NCBI GenBank assembly: GCA_025210475.1
Contig: JAOARW010000088.1
Location: 1-64,000, forward strand
Direction: 5' to 3'
DNA: 64,000 nucleotides
From: Carboxylicivirga sp.
Lineage (GTDB): Bacteria > Bacteroidota > Bacteroidia > Bacteroidales > Marinilabiliaceae
Part shown: piece by piece, positions 47,201 through 55,457 of the stretch
Numbering within the stretch: the first letter of the stretch is position 1
Layout of the letters: each line of letters opens with the position of its first letter
Notes under the pieces: generated by a model
Told to the model about the DNA's origin: nothing
Database searches by the model: none
The model's input: only the letters and a program-made list of their open reading frames with translations
Position numbers and translations under genes: made by a program

Positions 47201-48236
47201 GAAACGCATATTTGATCGATTCTACCAGGGCGATCATAAAGGTTATGGAAGCGGAATAGGCTTATCTTACGTAAAAGAATTGGTTGATGTTCATAAGGGT
47301 ACAATCAGTGTCGAGAGTTCTTCTGAATGGGGTACGAAATTTATTTTAAATTGGCCGGCTGCCAGGCAGCAATTTGATGGGAAACCAATAGAGGATATTG
47401 ATGATATTGATGGGGGGCAATTAACGAGTGAAGCTTCTGAAAATGCCAACGACACTAATTTAACTGATCATTCTAAAAAGCCTAAAATCATTATCGCAGA
47501 AGATAATGATGATCTTAGGAACTATTTAAACAGCGAATTCCAGGGCACTTATAAAATCAAACTGGCAGCCAATGGGGTTGAAGCACTTAAGTTGGTCGAT
47601 ACATTTTTTCCTGATCTTATTATCTCAGATGTTATGATGCCCGAGATGGATGGAAATGAACTTTGTAAAAAGGTGAAGTCCAAATTGGCAACCAGTCATA
47701 TACCGGTACTTTTATTAACTGCCAAAACAACGGACGAGCATCAGTTGGAGGGTATTGAATCTGGGGCCGATGGTTATATTACCAAGCCATTTAACATTGA
47801 TTTGTTAAGAAAGAAGGTAGAAAAAACCATTGAAATACGAAATCAGCTACGAAAGCGTTTTAGTCAGCTTCCGGAAGTTGATCCACAGGACTTACAAATG
47901 AGCGAAGCCGATAAAAAGTTGCTGACAAAGCTAAATGCATACATCGATAAAAACATTCAGGAAACTGAACTATCAATCGAATCGGTAGCCGAAGAGTTGG
48001 GTTTAAGTCGTGGACATTTTCACAAAAAGATGAAAGCACTGACCGATGCTTCACCTTCTGAGTACATTCGAACCATTCGATTAAAGAAAGCAGCTGAATT
48101 ATTGCGCCTCAGAAAATATTCCATCGAGGAGGTTAGTTACGAAGTTGGCTTCTCCAGTCCATCTTATTTTAGCAGGTCTTTTAACAATTTTTACGGTGTT
48201 TCACCATCAAAATACATTCAAACAGATAAGGATTAA
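44265..48236 (+). CDS. Hybrid two-component system protein (HTCS), second of two
   Basis: This 1323-residue protein has a signal peptide (LLFVTLVSQISFGQ). The order of domains is as in the first HTCS: periplasmic propeller repeats (AIAEDYLGRMWFGSREGLHL, SGNFWIGTLGSGLFLF), Y_Y_Y, one membrane helix (about 768-786), HisKA with His821 (ISHDIRTPLSL), ATPase (KDNGEGISSSNMKRIFDRFY), receiver with Asp1122 (ISDVMMPEMDG) and AraC-type DNA-binding domain (LSIESVAEELGLSRGHFHKK). The close link to susC suggests it activates the SusCD operon. The first HTCS is clearly divergent in sequence, so the two are not a recent duplicate. Confidence 0.95.
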   Translation: MRWSVLLFVTLVSQISFGQGVRFNKVIGHGEFDNSSITAIAEDYLGRMWFGSREGLHLYDATSIRSFRSEIGNEQSLTTNWIQCLREDSLQNLWIGTDNGLNKMSMADFSVQRYNLSDFGSRGNSILDIYVDKNGIVWVSSFGGLYYYQTDENRFRKLNIASVDQDFVINHIFKNNDDELVLVTNNSGLYTIDVDDFSIAPLFTHQLQQYEIRNAVQDDNNNYWLATKSDGMILFNGQEAKRFKPTEVTHNILQVFSDQSGVYALSDGDGLYHIDPKKHTLARYRIADEVGITSNVLVSVYKDSRNTIWFGMINSGVCYLDKYSSVFTHHLSQMEHSSLKRKLSILDALALDRDNLLLATDGEGLVKININTGDTTKIALGNIRVVKKLYRDNNGFIWGGTYQDGLICLDKNLTLIKHYSKISSQNGNLVDDSVWALKEDYSGNFWIGTLGSGLFLFDTKEETFYSCKEDLEDFKLDESVITTIYIDNTNKLYVGTKEGLMVYDEQSKRFNSFNTIAKPLSNNTIRQVYEDQDKGMWICTENGLNHWKNGELTIYSKENGLSASRIQGIVEDKNGRLWVASTYGLNLGIDSTHYRTLLMEDGLSSNNINTEGVILLPDKQVLLLTLNGITLFDPDKIKTNQQEPEVVFSDLWINGQIQNDFTGTKTRKHISSRDKIKFKYEERFFSIGFSALNYNWPSKNKYSYLLEGYSKQWIEGGNLGRATFTNLTPGDYVFKVKAANNDGLWNNQTKELVIEVMPPWWDTWWANLIYFSVLVGIIYFFRAYIVKGEIYKHTIRTKELEVKRKEELEKLKDQFFTNISHDIRTPLSLIVAPISSLINSEEKLSQNERHNVYQTIKRNCDSLLRLVNQLLDYRKLELGKLKLRVKKINLSELMHEMVQRFATTTYSNQNYTIKVEAEQNVTIAGDYLLVENIFYNLISNAIKHSNKAEVEIILGCKKVEEEVEFWVKDNGEGISSSNMKRIFDRFYQGDHKGYGSGIGLSYVKELVDVHKGTISVESSSEWGTKFILNWPAARQQFDGKPIEDIDDIDGGQLTSEASENANDTNLTDHSKKPKIIIAEDNDDLRNYLNSEFQGTYKIKLAANGVEALKLVDTFFPDLIISDVMMPEMDGNELCKKVKSKLATSHIPVLLLTAKTTDEHQLEGIESGADGYITKPFNIDLLRKKVEKTIEIRNQLRKRFSQLPEVDPQDLQMSEADKKLLTKLNAYIDKNIQETELSIESVAEELGLSRGHFHKKMKALTDASPSEYIRTIRLKKAAELLRLRKYSIEEVSYEVGFSSPSYFSRSFNNFYGVSPSKYIQTDKD

Positions 48237-48423
48237 TTAAGTATCGTTAAGAAATTTTAGTAAATTACTAAGTGTTATATAATCAATTGGTTAGTTGTTG
48301 TTTTGATGACATGTTTTAACAAGTTGATGACGTAGTGTAAAATTTTGAACGCATGAGGTAAAGTATTTAATACCTGAATGAAAGCAGTTCGGGCGCGGTT
48401 CATTTTCCTTTGTAATAAAAAGA
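48237..48423. other. Leader region upstream of the SusC operon
   Basis: No gene seen. TGATGAC occurs twice, at 48303-48309 and 48324-48330, on the same strand with a 14-nt spacer. It could be a direct-repeat binding site for an AraC-type HTCS output domain, but no such site is defined here. Confidence 0.3.
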
Positions 48424-48534
48424 ATGAAGCGATTAACGAATTTATTCAGTCAGCTATTTACCAAAAGGGGAGTGATCGAATTCATTCTGATAATGGTAAT
48501 AGCACTGATACTGCTTTTATTAATTAAGTACTAA
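48424..48534 (+). CDS. Possible 36-residue single-helix membrane peptide upstream of susC
   Basis: A short ATG-started frame encodes a basic N-terminus (MKRLTNLFSQLFTKRG) followed by a hydrophobic stretch of about 18 residues (EFILIMVIALILLLLIKY) with a C-terminal tyrosine. It ends 10 nt before the susC start, in the susC leader. A second frame over the same bases would give a polar 49-residue product (48378 start), so coding is not proved. The compact basic-plus-hydrophobic design is typical of small membrane proteins; a leader-peptide role is also possible. Confidence 0.35.
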   Translation: MKRLTNLFSQLFTKRGVIEFILIMVIALILLLLIKY

Positions 48535-48544
48535 TTTTTATTTT

Positions 48545-51500
48545 ATGAAAAAAATCTTTTTAACAATGTGCTGCTTGTTTGTTCTCATACTGGCAAATGC
48601 ACAGAGCAAAGAGGTAAAAGGGGTCGTAACAGACTCTTCAACTGGTGAACCGATACCGGGCGTTAACGTGCTGGTCGACGGAACAACCACAGGAACCATC
48701 ACCAACATAGATGGACAATACCAATTAAATGTAGAATCAGGTATTACTCTTGTTTATTCTTTTATTGGTTACGAAACTCAAAAGGTTGCTTATAACGGGC
48801 AGGCTGTTCTAAATGTAAAACTTGAGTCCAGTACCATTGGTATGGATGAAGTGGTTGTTACTGCTTTAGGTATTAAAAGAGAGAAGAAAGCCCTGGGTTA
48901 TTCGGTAAGTGAAGTTAAAGGTGAAGAAATTGCCAACTCTGGTACTTCAAATGTGTTCAATTCACTGCAAGGTAAAGGTGCTGGTATTAATGTTGTAAAT
49001 ACTGGTGGTGGTATGACTGGTTCTTCTGAAATAGTATTAAGGGGAGCAACAACTTTGACTGGATCGAGTGGAGCTTTAATCGTAGTTGATGGTGTGCCAT
49101 TTTCTAATTCATCCATTTCTGATCCGAATGGGGGCGACGATATTGACTTTGGTAGTGGTATTGCCGATTTGAACCCTGAAGATATCGAGTCTATTTCTGT
49201 TTTGAAAGGTGCCAATGCAGCTGCCCTTTATGGTGCTCGTGCCTTAAACGGTGTGGTAATGGTTACCACTAAAAAAGGTAAAGAAGGAAAAGCAAAGGTG
49301 TCGGTTTCTTCGCAATTGCGTTTCACTGAGATTATGTATTATCCTGAACTGCAAAATGAATATGGAGCAGGTCATGGTAAGCCGAGTTTGTTCGGTAAAT
49401 TTCATTCACAAGATGAAAATGGCGTTTATCAAACGGATACACGAGAAGAGAAATCATTTGGTGCTAAGTTTGGTGAAGGTCAAATGGTTAAAAGAAGGTG
49501 GTTAAGAGATGAACCTGTTCACGAATGGAAATCATACGGTGATCAACACAAGGACTTTTTCCAGACAGCCGTAACGCATGTACATAACGTTAATGTTGCA
49601 GGTGGAACCGAAAAGGTGAATTATAGCTTATCGATGATGTATGAAGATGCTGAAGATGTTCAGCCTGAATCAGAATTGGATCGTTATAATATTTCCTTAA
49701 GGGTAAACTCTCAAATCAATGAGTTTATTGGTTTTGATGGTAAAGTGTCCTATACGCATACCGAAACTCACAATAGGCCGACTGCCAGTGGTGACAGAAG
49801 TACATACTTTTCGCTTATGAAAATGCCTCGAAGCATTTCATTGGATATGTTACGTCCACATCGTTATGGTAATTCAGGTGGTTCTTATGATGGTTATTTC
49901 GAAGATGGAGATAAAGTGTCTTGGTATAAAGGAAAAAGTAATCCATACTGGACTATATACGAAGATCAGAATGATGATGTTAAAAAAAGGACGATTGGTT
50001 ATGGTAAAGTGAATTTTAATATTCTTGATGATGCCGATGGTTTTGGAAAATTGACTGCTTTTACCCGTATTGGATGGGATAATAATGAAGTTAACTACAC
50101 CACAATAAGTGCCCGACAGGGAGGTCTTCCTAATGGCAGTATTAATATAAGGAAAAATTCATTTTTGGAAGTTAATACTGACTTTTATGTAAGCTATCAG
50201 AAAACAATCGATAAAATTGGGGTGACAGCCAATGTGGGTGGTAACCGCAGATACAACGAAAACCATTATCTTAGCACTTCTGGGACAGGTTTTCAGTCAT
50301 TTGGCAGTACGAATATGAATAATACTCAAACTAAAAATGTTTGGTCTAATACACAAAAGAATGCTTTAAATTCGCTGTATTATAGTGTTCAATTGTCGTA
50401 TGAAAACTATTTATTCTTTGATGTTACAGGTCGTAACGATTGGAGTTCAACTATGCCGACACAGAACAATAGCTTCTTTTATCCATCGTATAACTTAGGT
50501 TTCGTAGTAACTGATGCCTTTGATGGATTAAAGTCCAATATTCTGCAATATGCCAAGTTAAGAGCATCTTATGCCGAGGTGGGTAATGATATTTCTCCAT
50601 ATTTAATTAATACCTACTACGACTATGGAGCTGATGAACAAGGTCGTTTGTCTGCTAGTGTAAGAAACAAAGTAGGGAATGAAAACCTTGTACCGGAAAC
50701 AAACAAGTCCTTAGAATTTGGTGCTGATGTAAGATTATTAGAAAACCGAATCGGATTAGATTTCTCATGGTATCACTCTGCTACTGAAGATCAAATTATT
50801 CCAAATTATCCGCAAGCTGTTTCTACAGGTTATACCGAATTACTTACTAATGTTGGAGAAATTTCAAACACAGGTATCGAATTATCTTTATCTGCGAAAC
50901 CAATCAGAAAGGCTAATTTAAGCTGGGATTTGAACCTGAACTATGCAACCAATGAAATGGTTCTTGAAGAGTTAAATCTGCCGGGAGAATCTTATTTTGA
51001 AGTTCACAGAAGTAATGAAACTCATGCAAGAGCTTATGTAGGTGAAAAATATGGTGATATTTATGGTTACAGGTACCTAAGAGATCGAAATGGTATGGTT
51101 GTGGTTAACGACCAGGGATACCCGCTTATTGATAATAGAAATGGTGAAGATTCGAAGGTGAAAGTTGGAAATATCCAAGCTGACTTTATGGCCAGCATGC
51201 AGAATACCATACGTTACAAAAACCTTACTTTCTCATTCTTAATCGATGGAAGTTTCGGAGGTGATATATTTAGTAACAGTAGAAGAGACCTGAACAGAAA
51301 CGGACATTCTAAGGAGACGTTAGCAGGACGAGAAGGATGGATTTATGCTTTAGATAATGATCCTAAAGGAATACGCGAAAATTTTGGTGGTGATAAATGG
51401 GTTGGCTCATCTTATGGTGGATATGATCGATTTGTTGATAACTCGGTATTCGGAGTATTCGGTGATGACGGTCAGATTATGCTGGATGAAGATGGCTATC

Positions 51501-51889
51501 CTGTAACTTCAGGAGTGAATGGTGGTGATGACGCAATGTACATTAGCCCATATAGTTACTGGAGTGAAGCTGCAAGACAGGGAAGACCAGCATTTAGCGG
51601 AGGTAAAGATGGTGCTGCAGAAGAGTTTCTTGAAGATGCAACATATATTAAACTTAGAGAGGTTAACATCAATTACAACTTGCCTAAGCAGTGGCTAAAC
51701 GGAACAGGTTTGGAGTCTGTTACTGTAGGTGTAACGGGTAGAAACTTATTCTACTTAAATGATGTATCTGATTTCTTAGACCCTGATGCATATCGTAAGG
51801 GAACTGATATTCGTTCACTTGGACTTGAGAGAAATGGAGTTCTTCCATCAATGAGAACTTATTTGTTTAACGTAAGACTTCAATTCTAA
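48545..51889 (+). CDS. SusC/RagA family TonB-linked outer-membrane protein
   Basis: This 1114-residue protein has a signal peptide (CCLFVLILANAQ), a carboxypeptidase-regulatory-like domain (about 24-105, VKGVVTDSSTGEPIPGVNV) and a plug with the SusC signature GMDEVVVTALGIKREKKALG, then SVLKGANAAALYGARALNGVV. The long barrel ends in SMRTYLFNVRLQF with terminal Phe. SusC proteins import oligosaccharides with TonB energy and partner with SusD. The susD-type gene follows 75 nt downstream on the same strand. The upstream HTCS genes probably control it. The ligand is not readable from sequence; downstream enzymes point to a fucosylated glycan. Confidence 0.96.
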   Translation: MKKIFLTMCCLFVLILANAQSKEVKGVVTDSSTGEPIPGVNVLVDGTTTGTITNIDGQYQLNVESGITLVYSFIGYETQKVAYNGQAVLNVKLESSTIGMDEVVVTALGIKREKKALGYSVSEVKGEEIANSGTSNVFNSLQGKGAGINVVNTGGGMTGSSEIVLRGATTLTGSSGALIVVDGVPFSNSSISDPNGGDDIDFGSGIADLNPEDIESISVLKGANAAALYGARALNGVVMVTTKKGKEGKAKVSVSSQLRFTEIMYYPELQNEYGAGHGKPSLFGKFHSQDENGVYQTDTREEKSFGAKFGEGQMVKRRWLRDEPVHEWKSYGDQHKDFFQTAVTHVHNVNVAGGTEKVNYSLSMMYEDAEDVQPESELDRYNISLRVNSQINEFIGFDGKVSYTHTETHNRPTASGDRSTYFSLMKMPRSISLDMLRPHRYGNSGGSYDGYFEDGDKVSWYKGKSNPYWTIYEDQNDDVKKRTIGYGKVNFNILDDADGFGKLTAFTRIGWDNNEVNYTTISARQGGLPNGSINIRKNSFLEVNTDFYVSYQKTIDKIGVTANVGGNRRYNENHYLSTSGTGFQSFGSTNMNNTQTKNVWSNTQKNALNSLYYSVQLSYENYLFFDVTGRNDWSSTMPTQNNSFFYPSYNLGFVVTDAFDGLKSNILQYAKLRASYAEVGNDISPYLINTYYDYGADEQGRLSASVRNKVGNENLVPETNKSLEFGADVRLLENRIGLDFSWYHSATEDQIIPNYPQAVSTGYTELLTNVGEISNTGIELSLSAKPIRKANLSWDLNLNYATNEMVLEELNLPGESYFEVHRSNETHARAYVGEKYGDIYGYRYLRDRNGMVVVNDQGYPLIDNRNGEDSKVKVGNIQADFMASMQNTIRYKNLTFSFLIDGSFGGDIFSNSRRDLNRNGHSKETLAGREGWIYALDNDPKGIRENFGGDKWVGSSYGGYDRFVDNSVFGVFGDDGQIMLDEDGYPVTSGVNGGDDAMYISPYSYWSEAARQGRPAFSGGKDGAAEEFLEDATYIKLREVNINYNLPKQWLNGTGLESVTVGVTGRNLFYLNDVSDFLDPDAYRKGTDIRSLGLERNGVLPSMRTYLFNVRLQF

Positions 51890-51964
51890 TCCTAAGTGAT
51901 CTGGAAATGAATCTTAATTGTTCGGTTAGATTTTAAACCTTACAACAACAAACAATTTAATAAG

Positions 51965-53431
51965 ATGAAAAAAAATATTATATATCTATTACTAATCTCT
52001 CTGGTTGTTTTCGCATCGTGTGAAAAAAACTTTGAAGAGTACAATTTGGATGAACGCTCGCCTCAAGTGGGATCGGAAGATGTACTTCCTCGATATCAAT
52101 TAGGTGCAATTACCGAAAAACTAAAATCCAGTGGTCAGTATACTGTAGAAGTAGGTCCTGTTTATTCACAGCAGTTTTGCTTTAATACCAGTAGCTATAG
52201 GCTTTCGGAGCTATACGCTATTCAGAAGGTTAATATGTGGGATAATGTTTACAAAATTAACCCGACAATTGTGAATGTACTTGAGCAAACAGCAGAGTCT
52301 ACTGATGCTGAAGAGATTGTTGTACAGGCCATTACCAAAATTGCAAAAGTGTATCTTTTTTCTCGTTTAACAGATTTACATGGCGATATACCATATTCTG
52401 AAACAGCAGATAAGACCATTCAGTACCCTAAGTATGATACTCAGGAATATATTTACAATGATGGTTTTAAATTGTTGGATGAAGCGATTGCAAGTTTAAC
52501 ATCACAAGTTTCGGCTGGTGTTAAGTTACCTGAGGACGACCGCGTATATGGTGGTGATGCCGCTAAATGGATTCGATTTGCAAATTCGTTAAAATTAAGA
52601 TTGGCAATGCGTCTTCGTTATGTTGATGCTTCTACTTCTGCAGCGAAGGCTGGGGAAGCAATTAATCATACCGGTGGTTTAATTTCAAACGACGAGCAAT
52701 CGGCAACGCTTCCTAATTTTGAAACAGGAACGCCAAATCACTCCCTATTTTCATATAGAGAAGAGGCCGGATTGAAAATGAGTAAGTTTTTGGTTGATTA
52801 CCTTAAGAGCACGAATGATCCTCGTCTGCCAATTTGGGCAGCTCCTTCAGTTAATGGCGGAGTGTATGAAGGAGTAGAAAACTTTTTAGTTGATTTTCCT
52901 GAAAACGATGATTATAGTTCATTAAATGCCGACAATTTATTCAAACGCGATTTAGAAGATGTAATTTTAATGCATTCAGAATCGGAATTTTTGAAAGCAG
53001 AAGCCTATGTGTTTGGTACAGGTGTAACAAAAGATGCAACGGCTGCCAATACAGCTTATCGCGCAGGTATCCAGGCCTCATTAGAATATTGGGGTGTGGC
53101 TGAGGCCGATGTAACTGCTTTCCTGGCACAAGATTTTGCTACTTTAACGGGTGATGAAGAAGCCATGTTAAAACAAATTGCATACCAGAAGTGGGTATCT
53201 TTGTTCCTGGCAGGTAGTGAATTATGGACCGAAGCCAGACGCTTAAAATATCCTGAGTATCCTGATATTACTGGTAATAGTGATTATTTCCAGGGCGATA
53301 CACAAGGTAATATGCCAAGCAGATTAGAATATTCTAATAACGAAGCTGCTTATAACGCTGAAAATTATGATTTGGCTAATAAGAAGTATCCTCAAAATAT
53401 AGCTTCTAAAGTGTGGTGGGATGCTAAATAG
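51965..53431 (+). CDS. SusD/RagB-like nutrient-binding outer-membrane lipoprotein (SusD-like_2 group)
   Basis: This 488-residue protein has a lipoprotein signal with the lipidated Cys19 in VVFASCEKN. The following acidic/lysine residues (EKN) resemble the Bacteroidota surface-export tag. The body is helix-rich with TPR-like packing, including DLHGDIPYSETADKTIQYPK, a SusD-type segment also seen in the SusD-like_2 group (PF12771). It binds sugar at the cell surface and closes over SusC. It lies 75 nt after susC and is followed by a strong hairpin terminator. Confidence 0.93.
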   Translation: MKKNIIYLLLISLVVFASCEKNFEEYNLDERSPQVGSEDVLPRYQLGAITEKLKSSGQYTVEVGPVYSQQFCFNTSSYRLSELYAIQKVNMWDNVYKINPTIVNVLEQTAESTDAEEIVVQAITKIAKVYLFSRLTDLHGDIPYSETADKTIQYPKYDTQEYIYNDGFKLLDEAIASLTSQVSAGVKLPEDDRVYGGDAAKWIRFANSLKLRLAMRLRYVDASTSAAKAGEAINHTGGLISNDEQSATLPNFETGTPNHSLFSYREEAGLKMSKFLVDYLKSTNDPRLPIWAAPSVNGGVYEGVENFLVDFPENDDYSSLNADNLFKRDLEDVILMHSESEFLKAEAYVFGTGVTKDATAANTAYRAGIQASLEYWGVAEADVTAFLAQDFATLTGDEEAMLKQIAYQKWVSLFLAGSELWTEARRLKYPEYPDITGNSDYFQGDTQGNMPSRLEYSNNEAAYNAENYDLANKKYPQNIASKVWWDAK

Positions 53432-53475
53432 ATCTATCTATAATTTTTATTCGATTAGTTTTTAATTGATTTGAT

Positions 53476-53506
53476 AGTTTACCGTACTCCGGTACGGTAA
53501 ACTTTT
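53476..53506 (+). terminator. Rho-independent terminator after susD
   Basis: AGTTTACCGTAC and GTACGGTAAACT form a perfect 12-bp stem with a TCCG tetraloop, then TTT. The tetraloop with a long stem makes a strong structure. It lies 44 nt after the susD stop and suggests that the downstream glycosidase genes are expressed separately or at lower level. Confidence 0.85.
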
Positions 53507-53537
53507 AAAATTAACATCGCGCGATTTTTAATGATCC

Positions 53538-53672
53538 GTGTTTTCAAAAACACTTTAATCAATAGTTAAAGTGGCTTTAGAAATATGCTATAAAATGGTT
53601 ATAAACCATTCGTTGAAAAACAGATGATGGCTCAATAGGATGGAGAAACAGGGTGGGTTATACCCTTGAGGG
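53538..53672. repeat. Cluster of short intergenic palindromes
   Basis: Five inverted repeats sit in 135 nt: GTGTTTT-CA-AAAACAC (53538-53553), CACTTTAA/TTAAAGTG (53551-53573), AATGGTT-ATA-AACCATT (53594-53610), GGGT-TAT-ACCC (53655-53665) and CCCT-TG-AGGG (53663-53672). No gene seen. They fill most of the gap between the susD terminator and the PI-PLC gene. Confidence 0.5.
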
Positions 53673-53726
53673 TGATGAATTATGCTGTCATGCCTAATGC
53701 CTTTAAAAATAACAATCCCAGTAATT

Positions 53727-55136
53727 ATGAAATTTTCTACATTATTAATTTTAGTCCTATTATCATATGTGCCACTAAGTGCACAAACATTTCAGATAAC
53801 ACCCGAGTTAATGGATTATCCCATTAATGATATTACCTTCCCGGCTACTCATAATAGCTTTAACGCCTCCAATGATGGATACTCATTGCCTAACACACAT
53901 TGGACAATACAAGAACAATTGGAACACGGCATCCGCTGTTTCGAAATTGATGTTCATTACCAGCGCTATGGTTTCTTGTATCTTAAGAAAAGAAGAAAAA
54001 TCTTTCATTCACAATACACTAACGGTACCTTAGGTATCACAAGTTGTGACTTGCAATTCTCACGACTCCGACAATTTCTTGAAAATAACCCGAACGAAAT
54101 TATTTTTCTTAAAATAGAAAAAACAATTAGTCAGGACGATCTAATTGCTGAATTCAGTGAAAACGGATTGTTGCCCTACTTTTATCAAGGTGATGGAGTG
54201 CATGTGCCTACTGTTAGGGAACTGATTGAAAGCAATAAACGTATTTGTGCCACCAATGGAGTGGGACACGATTTAGGGTGGGGTTTTGTATATGAAGGGA
54301 CACCAACCGGCCAACAACGACCTTCACAAATTCAGACGCATGACGCCATGTACGAAGCGCCTTCGCCCAAATTATTTTGGACCTGCAACACTTATCTGGA
54401 GGACGACCTTCATGGCGCCGGCTCGGAAAATGATGCGGCGTATTGTAATAATTACGATTGGTTGCTAAATTATGTTGAAAAGTGCTGGAAGCTAAACGGT
54501 CAAAAAACCTGGCGATTAATTGTTGATTTCCCCTCTATTGGAAATATGGTTGGTGTAGCCAATACAATTAATAGTTATAAAATGATCAGAGGTACTGTTC
54601 TTAACAATGATCAAGTGATGGATCATGTTGATTGGGAATGTATTTATAGCGATGGGGATACCATAAACACCGCGACCTATGGTCGTTTTAACTTTCCGCT
54701 TAAACCGGGAGCTACTGTTAAATTAAAACCCCGGAGTGATAGTTACCAGTTTTCGCCCGCCATTATTGAACTAAGAGATAACACTTTTAATAGTGAGTCA
54801 ATTGTGATTAATGCGATTCCTGTTCCAGGTGCACAGTTGAAAAGCTTATCGCTAGAAGCACAAGATAAGGAGTTGGAAAAAGAACCAGACCAGAAAGTAA
54901 AAATATATCCGATACCTGTAACAGACGATTTAAATATTGATTTGCCAATTGGTTTGGAAGCCCCTGTGTTTATCTCTTTGGTGGACATGCAAGGAAGAAC
55001 TGTTCAGCAGTTTGGAACATTTGATATACAGCAGAGTCCCATTACTTTAAATGCTTCTGACATTAAAAGTGGGGCGTATTTATTAAAGATAGAATCTGAA
55101 GAGTTTAATCACATAAGTAAGGTGCTGATTAAATAA
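53727..55136 (+). CDS. PI-PLC-like phosphodiesterase with type IX secretion sorting domain
   Basis: This protein has 469 residues from the ATG at 53727 (the upstream ATG at 53682 would add 15 residues before the signal peptide). The signal peptide ends near LSAQTFQ. The PI-PLC X-domain pattern is seen in FPATHNSFNASNDGY (His42) and RKIFHSQYTNG (His94), the expected catalytic histidine pair, with EHGIRCFEIDVHYQ between. A C-terminal T9SS sorting domain (about 390-469, KVKIYPIPVTDDLNIDL ... SGAYLLKIESEE) marks it for secretion or surface display. The reaction would be cleavage of a phosphodiester in phosphatidylinositol-type lipids or GPI-type anchors; a different phosphodiester is possible. 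It sits between susD and the fucosidase. Confidence 0.8.
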   Translation: MKFSTLLILVLLSYVPLSAQTFQITPELMDYPINDITFPATHNSFNASNDGYSLPNTHWTIQEQLEHGIRCFEIDVHYQRYGFLYLKKRRKIFHSQYTNGTLGITSCDLQFSRLRQFLENNPNEIIFLKIEKTISQDDLIAEFSENGLLPYFYQGDGVHVPTVRELIESNKRICATNGVGHDLGWGFVYEGTPTGQQRPSQIQTHDAMYEAPSPKLFWTCNTYLEDDLHGAGSENDAAYCNNYDWLLNYVEKCWKLNGQKTWRLIVDFPSIGNMVGVANTINSYKMIRGTVLNNDQVMDHVDWECIYSDGDTINTATYGRFNFPLKPGATVKLKPRSDSYQFSPAIIELRDNTFNSESIVINAIPVPGAQLKSLSLEAQDKELEKEPDQKVKIYPIPVTDDLNIDLPIGLEAPVFISLVDMQGRTVQQFGTFDIQQSPITLNASDIKSGAYLLKIESEEFNHISKVLIK

Positions 55137-55156
55137 ACTCAGCAGATGCATCATGC

Positions 55157-55429
55157 GTGGATAGTAGTTCAATAAAAGTAAGCATCAGTAATTTTTTTTA
55201 TCGAACTACTATTAAAATTTTGACAAGTTATAACAGAGCCGTAGTTGTGAGTTTTAAAGGTATAAAAATAGAAAATATTGAGTGTGTCACCTTTGGTTGG
55301 GTCAACGGCTATTTTCAGAGCGTACTGGGCGAAGAGCTGGTTAAGGAACGCCTGAAAGAACTGTGTCGGAAAAAGTATCTATTCATAATAGTAAACGAAA
55401 GAGGAGGTAAAACTCATTTTTTACAATAA
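55157..55429 (+). CDS. Small hypothetical protein, possible STAS-like domain
   Basis: This 90-residue frame starts at GTG 55157; an ATG four bases upstream is out of frame. The central part VVVSFKGIKIENIECVTFGW has the beta-strand then acidic-turn pattern of STAS-like (DUF4325-type) modules, but this is weak. It lies between the PI-PLC-like gene (20 nt gap) and the fucosidase gene (28 nt gap), so it could be co-transcribed with them. Codon use and lack of a clear start leave its reality uncertain; the region could be non-coding. Confidence 0.35.
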   Translation: MDSSSIKVSISNFFYRTTIKILTSYNRAVVVSFKGIKIENIECVTFGWVNGYFQSVLGEELVKERLKELCRKKYLFIIVNERGGKTHFLQ

Positions 55430-55457
55430 TATAATTTAAGGGAAAGGAAAATTTACC

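Noticed and set aside
48378-48527. Overlapping 49-codon polar frame in the susC leader
   Set aside because: It shares bases with the 36-residue membrane-type frame; neither is proved, and the polar product has no recognisable feature.
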